Shown piece by piece: positions 52,001-60,635 of a stretch of DNA of 64,000 nucleotides (its first letter is position 1; each line of letters starts with the position of its first letter). The stretch covers positions 62,001-126,000 of the forward strand of contig NZ_JBJGED010000023.1 in assembly GCF_045062745.1 (NCBI RefSeq), in the 5' to 3' direction. The notes beneath the pieces were generated by a model, which was given only the letters and a program-made list of their open reading frames with translations, made no database searches and was not told where the DNA came from. The DNA comes from Paenibacillus_AA sp045062745. Its GTDB lineage: Bacteria > Bacillota > Bacilli > Paenibacillales > NBRC-103111. The translations under genes were made by a program, and so were the position numbers.

Positions 52001-52751
52001 GGAAGCTCTGCATCGCGTAGAAGCACTGTTGAACGCGCCGAATACGGCGGAGGAGCTGGGGGAGGCGGCCAAGGAAGCCGCCGAGCTGCTGTACTACGTG
52101 AAACAGCGGTTATTCTACCGCTTCGGTGAGCTGTACACGTACGCGTTCAACCCGGCTTCGCTGCGGGAGGACGCCGGGCCGATCCGGTCGCTCCTGCGCG
52201 CTGCTACGGTCGACCTGATCCGCCTGATCTCGTATGACCTCTCCCAAGAGCTGCTGGCGACGACGCTGCGTGTCGAGCAGGCGCTGAACAAACTCGCCCG
52301 CAAGCGCGCGGACAAGAACGCGGCCCGCATCCGCGAGGAGCTGCCAACGTTCGAGGCGTCCGCACCGGCGCCGACGAAATACACGACTCCGGCGGTGGAA
52401 GAGACGCTCACCGGGGTGCAGATCGAAGAGAAGGAAGTGTCCGGCTTGTATAAGAGCGGCAAACACTTCTTCGAAGGTTCCGGCCGCACCCAGCTGAAGG
52501 AACTGCTGGAGAAGAAGTTCCAGGAACCGGTCGCGAGCTACATCGAGCGCCACCAAGCTTTGATCGAGCGCACCTACGCCGACCAGTACGATAGCGCCGT
52601 AGCCCAGCTGCACGAGCAGCAGCGCCGAGCCGCGCGCGAGCATGTGGAGGGCTTGCTCGATGCGCTGGAGATGAAGCACGACCTCTCCGAGCTTCAGCGC
52701 CTTCAGGAGCGATTCTCGGAGCTCCTTCGCTCTTCCTCCTGCCCCACCTGA
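49020..52751 (+). CDS. dynA: Two-headed bacterial dynamin-like GTPase
   Basis: This 1243-residue protein is a tandem of two dynamin modules, as in B. subtilis DynA (YpbR), which tethers and repairs membranes. Module 1 has the P-loop FCGHFSAGKSS near residue 50 and DTPGIDSTD. Module 2 has FGAFSAGKSS near 659 and DTPGADSIN. Both have long helical stalk regions. Between them (about 480-620) is an extremely Ala/Gly/Arg/Pro-rich low-complexity linker, with very high GC at about 50450-50880. GGGGGAG precedes the ATG. A long palindrome starts directly at the stop. Confidence 0.92.
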   Translation: MNALHHFRETAATEAVAAIRERMAQEGDRTNAGKMGELAELAHDPLLRIAFCGHFSAGKSSLINKLCGHPLLPSSPIPTSANVVTIRSGTAGATIIPVASAGVAGGAAQPVEVPLDKLGEYARNGQEIASIEIRYPISLLDGKAAVLDTPGIDSTDAAHMLATESALHLADVVFYVMDYNHVQSEVNFAFCKRLKEWGKPLYLIVNQIDKHRERELTFDAYRVSVRQAFENWHIVPDGILYTSVKASDHPLNEWRKLERLVTELAGLSEPLRARSVIQSARHLSGMHTAWVSEQSEAEKQAAREALDEEALPAVLEQANAFDAELKAIAEQAQSYEQGLKKEIVHLLDNATITPAATRDLAHHYLQSRKPGFKVGFFSRAAATAKEIETRLAAFSADFAEQMQVHIVSHLRQLLIREAEAHAAGALAAADIDARLANAAGEANAEWLAAQVQSGASFSGEYTLNYSRQLAADAKSFFRREAFALAEALAARAAEAGRERAAALGAERGALEARLGAYRRLQALEAREAAYAAELAALLPAADAAALALPDPAGYPAAGAGAGAAGAGAAQPQTLARAAVPGAPAVSLRAASAGGAAGADAPVAGAPAAAGDPRGGMRRTAQRLTAGADLLAGIPAMQSIVAAMREKAERLTGSTFTIALFGAFSAGKSSFANALMGDAILPVSPNPTTAAINKIVPPTAEWPHGSVKVQMKSAEAMLDDVRFSLQVLGYNVASMDEALSQIDRLKPETVAPSGKPHYTFLKAVRRGWNFAAGQMGEVIRADLEEFRDYVAEESKSCYVAFIELHYACALTNQGMVLVDTPGADSINARHTGVAFDYIKNADAILFVTYYNHAFSQADREFLLQLGRVKETFELDKMFFVVNAADLAADEQELAGVVGHVTTNLLQYGIRHPRIYPVSSLSALDGKMGGDAALLEQSGIVPFERDFVRFAFEELADLAVQAAEQDLERADGVLRQWIEGAQAGEAERKQRIERLREALHRVEALLNAPNTAEELGEAAKEAAELLYYVKQRLFYRFGELYTYAFNPASLREDAGPIRSLLRAATVDLIRLISYDLSQELLATTLRVEQALNKLARKRADKNAARIREELPTFEASAPAPTKYTTPAVEETLTGVQIEEKEVSGLYKSGKHFFEGSGRTQLKELLEKKFQEPVASYIERHQALIERTYADQYDSAVAQLHEQQRRAAREHVEGLLDALEMKHDLSELQRLQERFSELLRSSSCPT

Positions 52752-52980
52752 AAAACCGGGCTTTGCTTTGAGATGGTCAACACGGAACAACCCAGCGTAG
52801 TGCTAATGAAGGAGCCGCAGGAGGCGTGGGGGACCCACGCCGTCCGCCTTTGAAACCAAGTCCCTTCTCCGACAAAATCAATCCGGGGACTTGGTTTCAA
52901 CAGCGGCCGGAGGCCCTTCATTTGCGGGGAGCGGGCAAGGGTTTTCTGTTGTTGATCCTAGACGCAAAGCCCGGTTTTTT
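52751..52980. repeat. 230-bp palindromic element with nested hairpins (also dynA terminator)
   Basis: The ends AAAAACCGGGCTTTGC (52751-52766) and GCAAAGCCCGGTTTTT (52964-52979) are perfect 16-bp inverted repeats. Inside, ATGAAGG (52806-52812) pairs with CCTTCAT (52915-52921) and GCCGC with GCGGC. A short hairpin has an 8-bp stem, GGCGTGGG/CCCACGCC (52823-52841). A 15-bp perfect stem, TTGAAACCAAGTCCC/GGGACTTGGTTTCAA, lies at 52850-52900. The element begins at the dynA stop and ends in T6. There is no credible ORF. It could be a mobile miniature element, an ncRNA, or an elaborate terminator. Confidence 0.7.
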
Positions 52981-53036
52981 CATTTTTCATGAAACCGTAT
53001 ACAACAAAGCGTATCACGACGATTTGGGAGATACGT

Positions 53037-53360
53037 ATGGATTACGTCTCGTTTTTCTCTAAATTCGTAGATTTAAGAGGCTTTATGAACATTTCTCCCG
53101 TTTCTACTGATTGCGGGGTGGGGGGGATGGTGTTAAGATGCATAAAGATTGAAAATGCTTTCGGTGCGGCAAACAAAGGGGAGCTTCAAGCCAAGCTACT
53201 CCGTATGCTCACGCCCGAGGAGGAGCCTAATGAACGTTTTAAAGCAAATGAAAGAGTTTTACTGGCAAGACAAGCGGTGGTTATTTTTATCGATCTTCTG
53301 CCTCATGTGCTCCACCGCGCTCGGATTAGTATATCCGAACCTGCTTCGCTACCTCATTGA
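53037..53360 (+). CDS. Possible leader ORF upstream of and overlapping the ABC exporter gene
   Basis: A reading frame of 107 codons starts at the ATG at 53037, with GGGAG 6 bases upstream, and overlaps the exporter gene by 131 bases in another frame. In B. subtilis the bmrCD exporter genes are preceded by a translated leader, bmrB, through which ribosome-targeting drugs switch expression. Position suggests the same here, but I could not compare sequence. The product may be a chance frame. Confidence 0.3.
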   Translation: MDYVSFFSKFVDLRGFMNISPVSTDCGVGGMVLRCIKIENAFGAANKGELQAKLLRMLTPEEEPNERFKANERVLLARQAVVIFIDLLPHVLHRARISISEPASLPH

Positions 53361-55002
53361 TGATGTCATCAGGGCGGAAAACTACAACTTGGTCCCGTAC
53401 GTCGCACTTTCCGTAATCGGAGTGATTGCAGTAAAGGCCAGCTTTCAGTTTTTGCACGGGTTCCTGGGGGGTAGAGTGGGCAACACGCTTTCGTATCATA
53501 TGCGGAATGCGCTGTATGAGAAACTGCAATTCCTGGCCTTTCAATATTATGACCGGGCGAAGACCGGGGACCTCATGTCCCGGCTGACCGCCGACCTGGA
53601 AGCAATCCGGCAGTTCATCGGCTTCGGGTTCGCTCAAATTTTGAACGTGTTCCTTATGATCGGCTTCGGCTCCATCATGATGTTCAGTTTGGATTGGCGG
53701 CTGACGCTGATTGCGTTCATCTCCGTGCCGTTCGTGGCCCTGACGGCGCTGCGGTTCGAGAAGACGGCCCACCCGGCGTTCCGCTCGGTGCGCAAGGCGA
53801 TGAGCAACTTGACCACGGCCGTACAGGAGAACATCACCGGGGTCCGGACGGTTAAATCGTTTGCACGAGAGCCGCACGAGGTGGAGAAGTTCTCTACCCA
53901 GAGCGGGGAATACAAGGCGAACCATATTACGCTGGCGTTTGCCTGGGCGAAATTTTTCCCGATGCTCGAGTTTTTGTCCAACTTCTGTATCGTAATGGTT
54001 CTGACGGCCGGCGGCTGGTTCGTCATTCAGGATAAAATGTCGATCGGGGAGCTGGTTGCGTTCTTCAGCTTGATCTGGTATATCATCGCCCCAATGCGCG
54101 ATATCGGCTTGCATATCAACAACTACACGCAATCCAAAGCTTCGGCCGAACGCGTCCTTGAAATTCTGAATCAGTATATGCATGTAAAAGACAAGAATAA
54201 CGCCATCCAGCTAAATAAAGAGCAGGTGCAAGGGAATGTCCGCTTCGAGAACGTCACCTTCGCCTATCCGGACAAGGAGCCGGCGCTCACGAACTTTTCG
54301 CTCGATGCGAAGGCGGGCTCCGTTATCGGCCTGCTCGGGCCTACCGGATCCGGGAAGTCGACCGTCATCCAGCTGCTGATGCGCGCCTACAATATTCGAG
54401 ACGGACGCATCACGCTGGACGGGACGGACATTCGCGACATCTCGCTGGGCAGCCTCCGAGAACAGATCGCGCTCGTGTTCCAAGAGACGTTCCTGTTCTC
54501 GTCTACGATCCGCAACAATATCGCATACTCCCGCCGTGACGTGAGCATGGAGGAGATCATCCATGCCGCTAAGCTCGCGAAGGCGCACGATTTCATCATG
54601 GAGCTGCCGGAAGGGTACGACACGATCGTCGGCGAACGCGGTATGGGGCTGTCGGGCGGACAAAAGCAGCGGATCGCCATCGCACGGGCGCTGCTCAAAA
54701 ATCCGAAGATTCTCATCCTGGACGATGCGACGAGCGCCGTCGATATGGAGACTGAGCATGAGATTCAGGCCGGCTTCCGGGAATTGATGAAGGGCCGCAC
54801 GACGTTCATTATCGCACACCGGATCTCCTCGCTGAAGCATGCGGACGAGATCCTCGTCCTCGATGAAGGCCGTACCGTTCAACGAGGCACCCACGAGGAA
54901 CTGCTGCGGGAGCCGGGGCGTTACTATGAAACGTATAAAATCCAATACTCCGACCATCCGAGTCTCGTGAGAAAACAAATCGAACGGAGGTTGGCGAAGT
55001 GA
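53230..55002 (+). CDS. ABC exporter half-transporter with degenerate ATP site (BmrC-like)
   Basis: This 590-residue protein has six membrane spans (about 18-290) and an ATPase domain. Walker A is GPTGSGKS and the signature is LSGGQKQR. In Walker B, LILDDATSAVD, the catalytic Glu is Asp. This is the pattern of BmrC in heterodimeric exporters, where one ATP site is inactive. Its partner, starting inside its stop codon, supplies the other half. Substrates are likely drugs or lipids. GAGGAGG precedes the ATG at 53230. Confidence 0.9.
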   Translation: MNVLKQMKEFYWQDKRWLFLSIFCLMCSTALGLVYPNLLRYLIDDVIRAENYNLVPYVALSVIGVIAVKASFQFLHGFLGGRVGNTLSYHMRNALYEKLQFLAFQYYDRAKTGDLMSRLTADLEAIRQFIGFGFAQILNVFLMIGFGSIMMFSLDWRLTLIAFISVPFVALTALRFEKTAHPAFRSVRKAMSNLTTAVQENITGVRTVKSFAREPHEVEKFSTQSGEYKANHITLAFAWAKFFPMLEFLSNFCIVMVLTAGGWFVIQDKMSIGELVAFFSLIWYIIAPMRDIGLHINNYTQSKASAERVLEILNQYMHVKDKNNAIQLNKEQVQGNVRFENVTFAYPDKEPALTNFSLDAKAGSVIGLLGPTGSGKSTVIQLLMRAYNIRDGRITLDGTDIRDISLGSLREQIALVFQETFLFSSTIRNNIAYSRRDVSMEEIIHAAKLAKAHDFIMELPEGYDTIVGERGMGLSGGQKQRIAIARALLKNPKILILDDATSAVDMETEHEIQAGFRELMKGRTTFIIAHRISSLKHADEILVLDEGRTVQRGTHEELLREPGRYYETYKIQYSDHPSLVRKQIERRLAK

Positions 55003-56831
55003 GCAAGAAACAGGCAAACGCCGCACAAGATTCTCAGCAGAAGGAACGCTTTGTCTACCAAGACGACGAATTGATGGACAAATCGTTCGACTGGTCGCAG
55101 CTGAAGCGATTGGCCGCCTATCTGAAGCCGTACCGCAAGCAGCTGCTGCCCATTATCCTGGTCGCGATGCTGCTCGGAACGATGGCGAAGCTGACGATCC
55201 CGTATCTCATCAGTCTCGCGATCGACGATGCGATTGCGAACGGCAAAGGCAAGCTGCTTATAATCATTGCCAGCAGCATGGTGGGGCTCTATCTCGTCCA
55301 ATGGTTCGTAAACAGTTACCGGATCCGGTACTTGAATATGATCGGGCAAAATGTGATCTATGACCTCCGACATGACTTGTTTAAGCATATTCAGCAGCTG
55401 TCGTTTCGGTTTTTCGACAAGCGTCCCGCCGGTTCGGTCCTCGTACGGATTACGAACGACGTCAACTCCTTGCAGGATTTGTTCACCAACGGGGTCGTCA
55501 ACCTGCTGATCGACTCGATCCAGTTGATCGGGATTATCGTGATTTTGCTTACCTTGAATTTTAAATTGGGCTTGGCTATCATTGTAACCGTACCGGTCAT
55601 GTTCGTCGTCTCCGGCAAGCTGCGCACGACGATCCGGATCGCCTGGCAAGACGTGCGGGTTAAGACGTCGCGTATCAACTCCCACTTGGCGGAGAGCATT
55701 CAGGGGATCAAGGTGACGCAGGCGTTCACGCAAGAGCGCGAGAACATGAAGTACTTCGACGGCATGAACCAAGTGAACCGGCTGACGTGGAACAACGCAT
55801 CGATGCTGAACCAGACATTCGGTCCTATCATCGAGCTGACGGCAGCGATTGGTACGTGTATCCTGTTCTGGCTCGGGGCGCACTTCGTCTCCACGGGCGC
55901 GATGACGATCGGGCTGCTCGTCGCCTTCGCGAACTACATCGGGAACTTCTGGGAGCCGATCAACCGGCTTGGGCAGATGTACCAACAGATGCTGATCGCC
56001 ATGGCCTCCTCGGAGCGAATCTTCGAGTTTCTAGACGAGCAGCCTACCGTAGGCGAGAAGAAGGATGCGAAGGAACTGCCGCCGATTACCGGGGGCATCC
56101 AGCTGGAGAACATTATTTTCGAATATGAGAAAGACCGCCCTGCCCTGCGCAATGTGAGCCTGCAGGCTAAGGCCGGCGAGTCGATCGCCTTGGTCGGTCA
56201 CACCGGCTCCGGGAAAAGTACGATCATCAACCTGTTGTGCCGGTTCTACGATCCGGTGGCCGGGCGCGTGCTGATCGACGGGCAAGATATCCGCGACTTC
56301 ACGCTGCAGAGCTTGCGTTCGCAGGTCGGCATCGTGCTGCAGGATACGTTCATCTTCTCGGGCTCGATTCGCGACAATATCCGCTATGGCCGCCTTAACG
56401 CGACCGACAAGGAAGTCGAGGACGCCGCACGTGCCGTATATGCGCATGACTTTATCGCGGCCTTGCCGGACGGGTATGAGACACAGGTCGAGGAACGCGG
56501 CAACGTGCTGTCGATGGGGCAGCGCCAGCTGATTTCGTTCGCCCGGGCCTTGCTCGCCGATCCGCGCGTGCTCATCCTGGACGAAGCTACAGCCAGCATC
56601 GACACGGAAACCGAGCTTCGCATTCAGGAAGCGCTCAAAGCTTTGCTCGTCGGCCGCACATCGTTCATTATCGCGCACCGGCTGTCCACGATCCGCAACG
56701 CGGACAAAATTATCGTCATGGACCACGGTCGCTTGATGGAAGAAGGCAGCCACGACGAATTGATGCAGAAACGGGGCATTTACTACGGCTTGGTGGAAGC
56801 ACAGTACAAGTTTTTGGGCGACGCCGTTTAA
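54999..56831 (+). CDS. ABC exporter half-transporter, catalytic partner (BmrD-like)
   Basis: This 610-residue protein has a charged N-terminal tail and six membrane spans (about 45-335). The ATPase domain has Walker A GHTGSGKS and normal Walker B LILDEATASID. Its signature reads LSMGQRQ in place of LSGGQ. Together with the Asp in the partner this gives one active and one degenerate ATP site. The GTG start overlaps the upstream stop by 4 bases. coaA follows 21 bases later. Confidence 0.9.
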   Translation: MSKKQANAAQDSQQKERFVYQDDELMDKSFDWSQLKRLAAYLKPYRKQLLPIILVAMLLGTMAKLTIPYLISLAIDDAIANGKGKLLIIIASSMVGLYLVQWFVNSYRIRYLNMIGQNVIYDLRHDLFKHIQQLSFRFFDKRPAGSVLVRITNDVNSLQDLFTNGVVNLLIDSIQLIGIIVILLTLNFKLGLAIIVTVPVMFVVSGKLRTTIRIAWQDVRVKTSRINSHLAESIQGIKVTQAFTQERENMKYFDGMNQVNRLTWNNASMLNQTFGPIIELTAAIGTCILFWLGAHFVSTGAMTIGLLVAFANYIGNFWEPINRLGQMYQQMLIAMASSERIFEFLDEQPTVGEKKDAKELPPITGGIQLENIIFEYEKDRPALRNVSLQAKAGESIALVGHTGSGKSTIINLLCRFYDPVAGRVLIDGQDIRDFTLQSLRSQVGIVLQDTFIFSGSIRDNIRYGRLNATDKEVEDAARAVYAHDFIAALPDGYETQVEERGNVLSMGQRQLISFARALLADPRVLILDEATASIDTETELRIQEALKALLVGRTSFIIAHRLSTIRNADKIIVMDHGRLMEEGSHDELMQKRGIYYGLVEAQYKFLGDAV

Positions 56832-56852
56832 TATAGAAAGGAAGACCACTTC

Positions 56853-57824
56853 ATGGCGGAAGCCCCGCATTCGACGATTGGCACATTCACGCCTTACAAA
56901 GCTTTCACGCGGGAGGAATGGGCGAAGCTGCGCGACGTGACGCCCTTGACCCTCGACGAGCACGATCTGAAGGAGCTGCAGGGCCTTCACGATAAAATTT
57001 CATTGGCCGAAGTCCAGGACATCTACTTGCCTTTGTCCCGGCTGCTGAACTTGTACGTGGAAGCGACCCAGCGGCTGTACCGGGCGACGCAAATTTTCCT
57101 GAACGACCACACGGCCAAGGTGCCTTATATTATCGGGATCGCCGGCAGCGTCGCGGTGGGGAAGAGCACGACCGCCCGCGTCCTGCAGGCGCTTCTGTCC
57201 CATTGGCCGAGCCATCCCAAGGTCGATCTCGTTACGACGGACGGCTTCCTGTATCCGAACCGGATCCTGGAGGAGCGCGGACTGATGAAGCGCAAAGGGT
57301 TCCCGGAGAGCTACAACGCGCGGAAGCTCATCCGGTTCCTGGCCGACATCAAGTCGGGCTTGCCCGAGGTGAGCTGTCCGATCTATTCCCACCTGGCGTA
57401 CGATATTTTGCCGGACGAGCAGCAGGTGATCCGCCAGCCGGACATCCTCATCGTGGAGGGCATCAACGTGCTGCAGGGGCATTCCTCGGCCAGCGGCAAA
57501 GGCAAGGCGGCGAGCGAGGTGTACGTCTCCGACTTCTTCGACTTCTCGATCTATGTGGATGCGAAGGAATCGGAGATCGAGGAATGGTATGTGGAGCGGT
57601 TCAAGATGCTGCGCACGACCGCGTTCGCGAATCCGAACTCTTACTTCCACCGGTATTCGGGCTTAAGCGACGAAGACGCGGTGGAGACGGCGACCGGCAT
57701 TTGGCGCGAGATCAACCTGCGCAACCTGAAGGAGAATATTCAGCCGACGCGGACCCGGGCGCACTTGATCTTGACGAAGGGCGCCGACCACGCGGCTGTC
57801 GGAGTGAAGCTGCGCAAGCTGTAG
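56853..57824 (+). CDS. coaA: Type I pantothenate kinase
   Basis: CoaA phosphorylates pantothenate, the first step from pantothenate to coenzyme A, and is normally feedback-inhibited by CoA. The 323-residue protein has the P-loop GIAGSVAVGKSTTARVL near residues 94-110 and TTDGFLYPN. KRKGFPESYN and EGINVLQ follow, as in the E. coli-type kinase. AGAAAGGAAG precedes the ATG. With panBCD the window covers pantothenate synthesis and use. Confidence 0.95.
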   Translation: MAEAPHSTIGTFTPYKAFTREEWAKLRDVTPLTLDEHDLKELQGLHDKISLAEVQDIYLPLSRLLNLYVEATQRLYRATQIFLNDHTAKVPYIIGIAGSVAVGKSTTARVLQALLSHWPSHPKVDLVTTDGFLYPNRILEERGLMKRKGFPESYNARKLIRFLADIKSGLPEVSCPIYSHLAYDILPDEQQVIRQPDILIVEGINVLQGHSSASGKGKAASEVYVSDFFDFSIYVDAKESEIEEWYVERFKMLRTTAFANPNSYFHRYSGLSDEDAVETATGIWREINLRNLKENIQPTRTRAHLILTKGADHAAVGVKLRKL

Positions 57825-57872
57825 CACAGGCGGAAGGCAAGGTAAGGTTAGGTAGGGTAAGGGATGCATATA

Positions 57873-57894
57873 AGAACCCGAAAGGGTTCTTTTT
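57873..57894 (+). terminator. Terminator after coaA
   Basis: AGAACCC and GGGTTCT flank a GAAA tetraloop, followed by T residues. Confidence 0.9.
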
Positions 57895-58070
57895 GCATTT
57901 TCTGGATGCTTAAACGCCTAGTTTCCACGCACAATCCGCCTCCCGCCGAGTAAACGCAGATATTCCGATCCCCACGCCTCCCCACACTGGAAAGCGGAAT
58001 TTGGAGTGTAGATTCGGCGGGTGGTCATGCTGTAAAGTAGAAAAGTTACTTTTAACAACCCGCCCCAACA

Positions 58071-58253
58071 GAGGGATTTTCTCCCTCTCTTTCATCCGAT
58101 TCAAGCGGTTTGAGACTTCTATGAGGGAAAAGCTCCCTCACTTTTTGCGAAAACCATTGGTTACTGGGGATGATGGCCCAAAATGAGGGAGGTTTTCCCT
58201 CTGGTACGCGCGAACCGGGCGGTTTGCGTCGGAAGAGAGGGAGGTTTTCCCTC
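58071..58253. repeat. Array of four 17-bp hairpins in a 540-bp non-coding gap
   Basis: Four copies of GAGGGA-N5-TCCCTC lie at 58071-58087, 58123-58139, 58185-58201 and 58237-58253. Copies 1-2 and 3-4 are each separated by exactly 35 bases, and GCGGTTTG stands at the same place in both 35-base spacers. The spacer between copies 2 and 3 is 45 bases. So a 69-bp module is duplicated. The remaining gap (57895-58070 and 58254-58434) shows no gene; some short frames exist but lack ribosome-binding sites. Confidence 0.8.
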
Positions 58254-58434
58254 TTCACTCAAAGGCGGACTTCGGTATCCCGTCAGCGTTACACTGCGCC
58301 GCGCATACAGCAGAAGAAAAGCAGTGCCGTCCCGAAATATTTACACCGGACCCGTCATTTTCCCCGTTGCCCGGAATACCCATAGAAACGATACGCTGGA
58401 GTGCAGGTAGAACAAGGGGAAGGGGCTGGCGAGC

Positions 58435-59778
58435 ATGCAAATCGTAACGGCAGCGCCGGGCGACTCGGTCTGGAAGATCGCCAGCCGGTACGGCGTACGC
58501 GTGGGGGATGTGATCCGCTTGAACGGGCTGGACGATCCGAACCGGCTCGTCCCGGGGCAAGCGCTGCTCCTTCCCGTATACGAACGCATCCACGCGGTTC
58601 GTCCTGGCGATACGCTGTGGAGGCTGTCTCGCGTATATAGTGTCCCCATGGCCGCGATCGCCTGGGTGAACGGGCTCGTAAGTCCGTTCTCGCTGTATCC
58701 GGGCATGCGGTTGCGTATTCCTAGCCCCATGTTATGGGGGCCGAAGACCACCATCCAAGTGAACGGGTATTTGGAGACCACGAAGGAAGCCGAGCGCGAC
58801 CGCCGGATCGTGGAGGAGACGGCTCGATATATGACGTATATCAGCTTGTTCCAATACATCGTGAACCCCGACGGTTCCCTGAAGCCCGCTCCTGCAGTGC
58901 CGGCGCTGGAGGCGATTGCGATGACGAGGGCGCTCCCGCTGATGGTGTTGACGAACACCGAGAACGGCGTCTTCTCCTTGGATGTGGCTCACGCGGTCTT
59001 GGCGGATGCTGTAGCCCGGGAGAAGCTGCTTGTGAATATTGAGAACACGGTGCAGAAGATGAATTACGCAGGTGTCAACGTCGATTTTGAGCACATTCCG
59101 CCGGCAGACCGCGACCGGTATACCGACTTCCTGAAGGAGCTGACCGTACGGATGCACGCGATCGGACGGCTCGTCTCGACCGCGCTCGCGCCCAAGACGA
59201 GCGGGGAACAGCCCGGTCTCTGGTACGAAGCTCACGATTATGGCGCACATGGAGCCGTGGTCGACTTTGTCATCCTTATGACCTACGAGTGGGGCTGGGC
59301 CGGAGGCCCGCCGATGGCGGTGGCGCCGGTGTCGCAGGTGAGGCGCGTGCTCGACTATGCGGTAACGGTAATCCCGCGCAGCAAAATTATGATGAGCGCA
59401 CCTCTCTACGGCTACAATTGGACGCTCCCCTATAAGGCCGATGGCAGGTTCGCAACTTCTTTAAGCGCTCAAGAAGCGGTCAACCTAGCCTGGGACGTTG
59501 GTGCCCCTATTCAGTACGATGAATCCGCCCAATCACCGTTTTTCCACTATTACGATGAATCCGGCAAAGAGCATGTCGTCTGGTTCGAGGATGCCCGCAG
59601 CATGCAAGCGAAGCTTCAGCTGGTGAAGGAGTACGGGCTGCGAGGGATCAGCTTTTGGGCGCTGGGGGATGATTTTCCGCAAGTATGGCCGCTGTTGGCA
59701 GGGAATTTCCATATTCGTCATTTGCAAAATGAAAAAGGAAGCTTTACTCTACAAGAAAGAACATTTTACCAACCATGA
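58435..59778 (+). CDS. LysM and glycoside hydrolase 18 protein, spore cortex-lytic type
   Basis: This 447-residue protein has no signal peptide. Two LysM domains (about 2-46 and 50-95) bind peptidoglycan. A GH18 barrel (about 105-435) has the catalytic strand VNVDFEHIP with Asp and Glu. This is the layout of YaaH/SleL-type spore proteins, which degrade cortex during germination; lack of a signal peptide agrees with delivery to the spore coat. AAGGGGAAGGGG precedes the ATG. Confidence 0.9.
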   Translation: MQIVTAAPGDSVWKIASRYGVRVGDVIRLNGLDDPNRLVPGQALLLPVYERIHAVRPGDTLWRLSRVYSVPMAAIAWVNGLVSPFSLYPGMRLRIPSPMLWGPKTTIQVNGYLETTKEAERDRRIVEETARYMTYISLFQYIVNPDGSLKPAPAVPALEAIAMTRALPLMVLTNTENGVFSLDVAHAVLADAVAREKLLVNIENTVQKMNYAGVNVDFEHIPPADRDRYTDFLKELTVRMHAIGRLVSTALAPKTSGEQPGLWYEAHDYGAHGAVVDFVILMTYEWGWAGGPPMAVAPVSQVRRVLDYAVTVIPRSKIMMSAPLYGYNWTLPYKADGRFATSLSAQEAVNLAWDVGAPIQYDESAQSPFFHYYDESGKEHVVWFEDARSMQAKLQLVKEYGLRGISFWALGDDFPQVWPLLAGNFHIRHLQNEKGSFTLQERTFYQP

Positions 59779-59801
59779 TCAAGTCGTTGAGGGGGAGCAT
59801 G

Positions 59802-60608
59802 ATGAGGGGAACCCGGTACATGTGGAGGAGCGTCGGACTGACGGCTTTGCTGACGACGGCGCTGCTCGTCTTCGGACTCGTGTATGCCGCCATGGATGTG
59901 CTGAATCCGCAGCCGTCCGCCTATATGGCCGAGCCTGAGAAGCCAAGCCCGGATATTCCGCTTAGCGAAGACACGATCCGGATCGTCGCTCTGGGCGACT
60001 CGCTGACTAAGGGAACGGGCGACACGAGCGGCAAAGGGTATGTGCTCAATGTAAAGGAGAAGCTCGAACAAAAATTGGACAAGCCGGTCAATCTGATCGG
60101 CAACTATGCGGTGAACGGGTACAAGACGGACCAGCTGCTCAAGGATTTGCAAGGTCAGACGGGGGTGGCGTACGGAATCGAGAGGGCGAACCTGATTATG
60201 CTCACGATGGGCGGCAACGATTTGTTCGCGATCTCGCAAGACGTCCTTAATACCGAGACCGACGAGCTGAACCCGGAGCAAGTCCGGCAGCGTCTGCCGG
60301 AGCCGCTCAAGCGAATGGAGCAAATTATCGCCAAGCTCGCACAGATGAACCCAAAGGCGACAATCGTCTATGTCGGCGTGTATAATCCGTTCTACGACTT
60401 GCCTGAGATGAGGCCGGCTTCGGTTCACGTGGCCGAATGGAACGACGCCATCTTCCGTACCGCGACAGCTTATCCGAATGTCGTCTATGTGCCGACGTTC
60501 GACTTGTTCCAGCTGAATTTCTCCAAGTACATTTATTCGGACCATTTCCACCCGAACGAAGCCGGCTATGCGCGAATCGCGGACCGTGTGGTGCAAGCGT
60601 TGCAATAA
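59802..60608 (+). CDS. Membrane-anchored SGNH/GDSL hydrolase (YpmR-like)
   Basis: This 268-residue protein has an N-terminal membrane anchor (about 8-30) and an external SGNH esterase domain. GDSLTKG holds the nucleophile Ser, GNYAVNG holds the Gly/Asn blocks, GGND is present, and DHFHPNEAGY carries the Asp-His pair. It may act on acetyl or acyl groups of wall polymers or lipids. I prefer the ATG at 59802, 6 bases after AGGGGG; an ATG at 59775 overlaps the previous stop and would add nine residues. Confidence 0.85.
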   Translation: MRGTRYMWRSVGLTALLTTALLVFGLVYAAMDVLNPQPSAYMAEPEKPSPDIPLSEDTIRIVALGDSLTKGTGDTSGKGYVLNVKEKLEQKLDKPVNLIGNYAVNGYKTDQLLKDLQGQTGVAYGIERANLIMLTMGGNDLFAISQDVLNTETDELNPEQVRQRLPEPLKRMEQIIAKLAQMNPKATIVYVGVYNPFYDLPEMRPASVHVAEWNDAIFRTATAYPNVVYVPTFDLFQLNFSKYIYSDHFHPNEAGYARIADRVVQALQ

Positions 60609-60635
60609 GAACGTGAAAAGAGAGGGGGCGTAACG

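Noticed and set aside
58071..58253. CRISPR array
   Set aside because: The repeats are short hairpins of 17 bases, spacers share sequence and differ in length in a paired way, and no cas gene is near.
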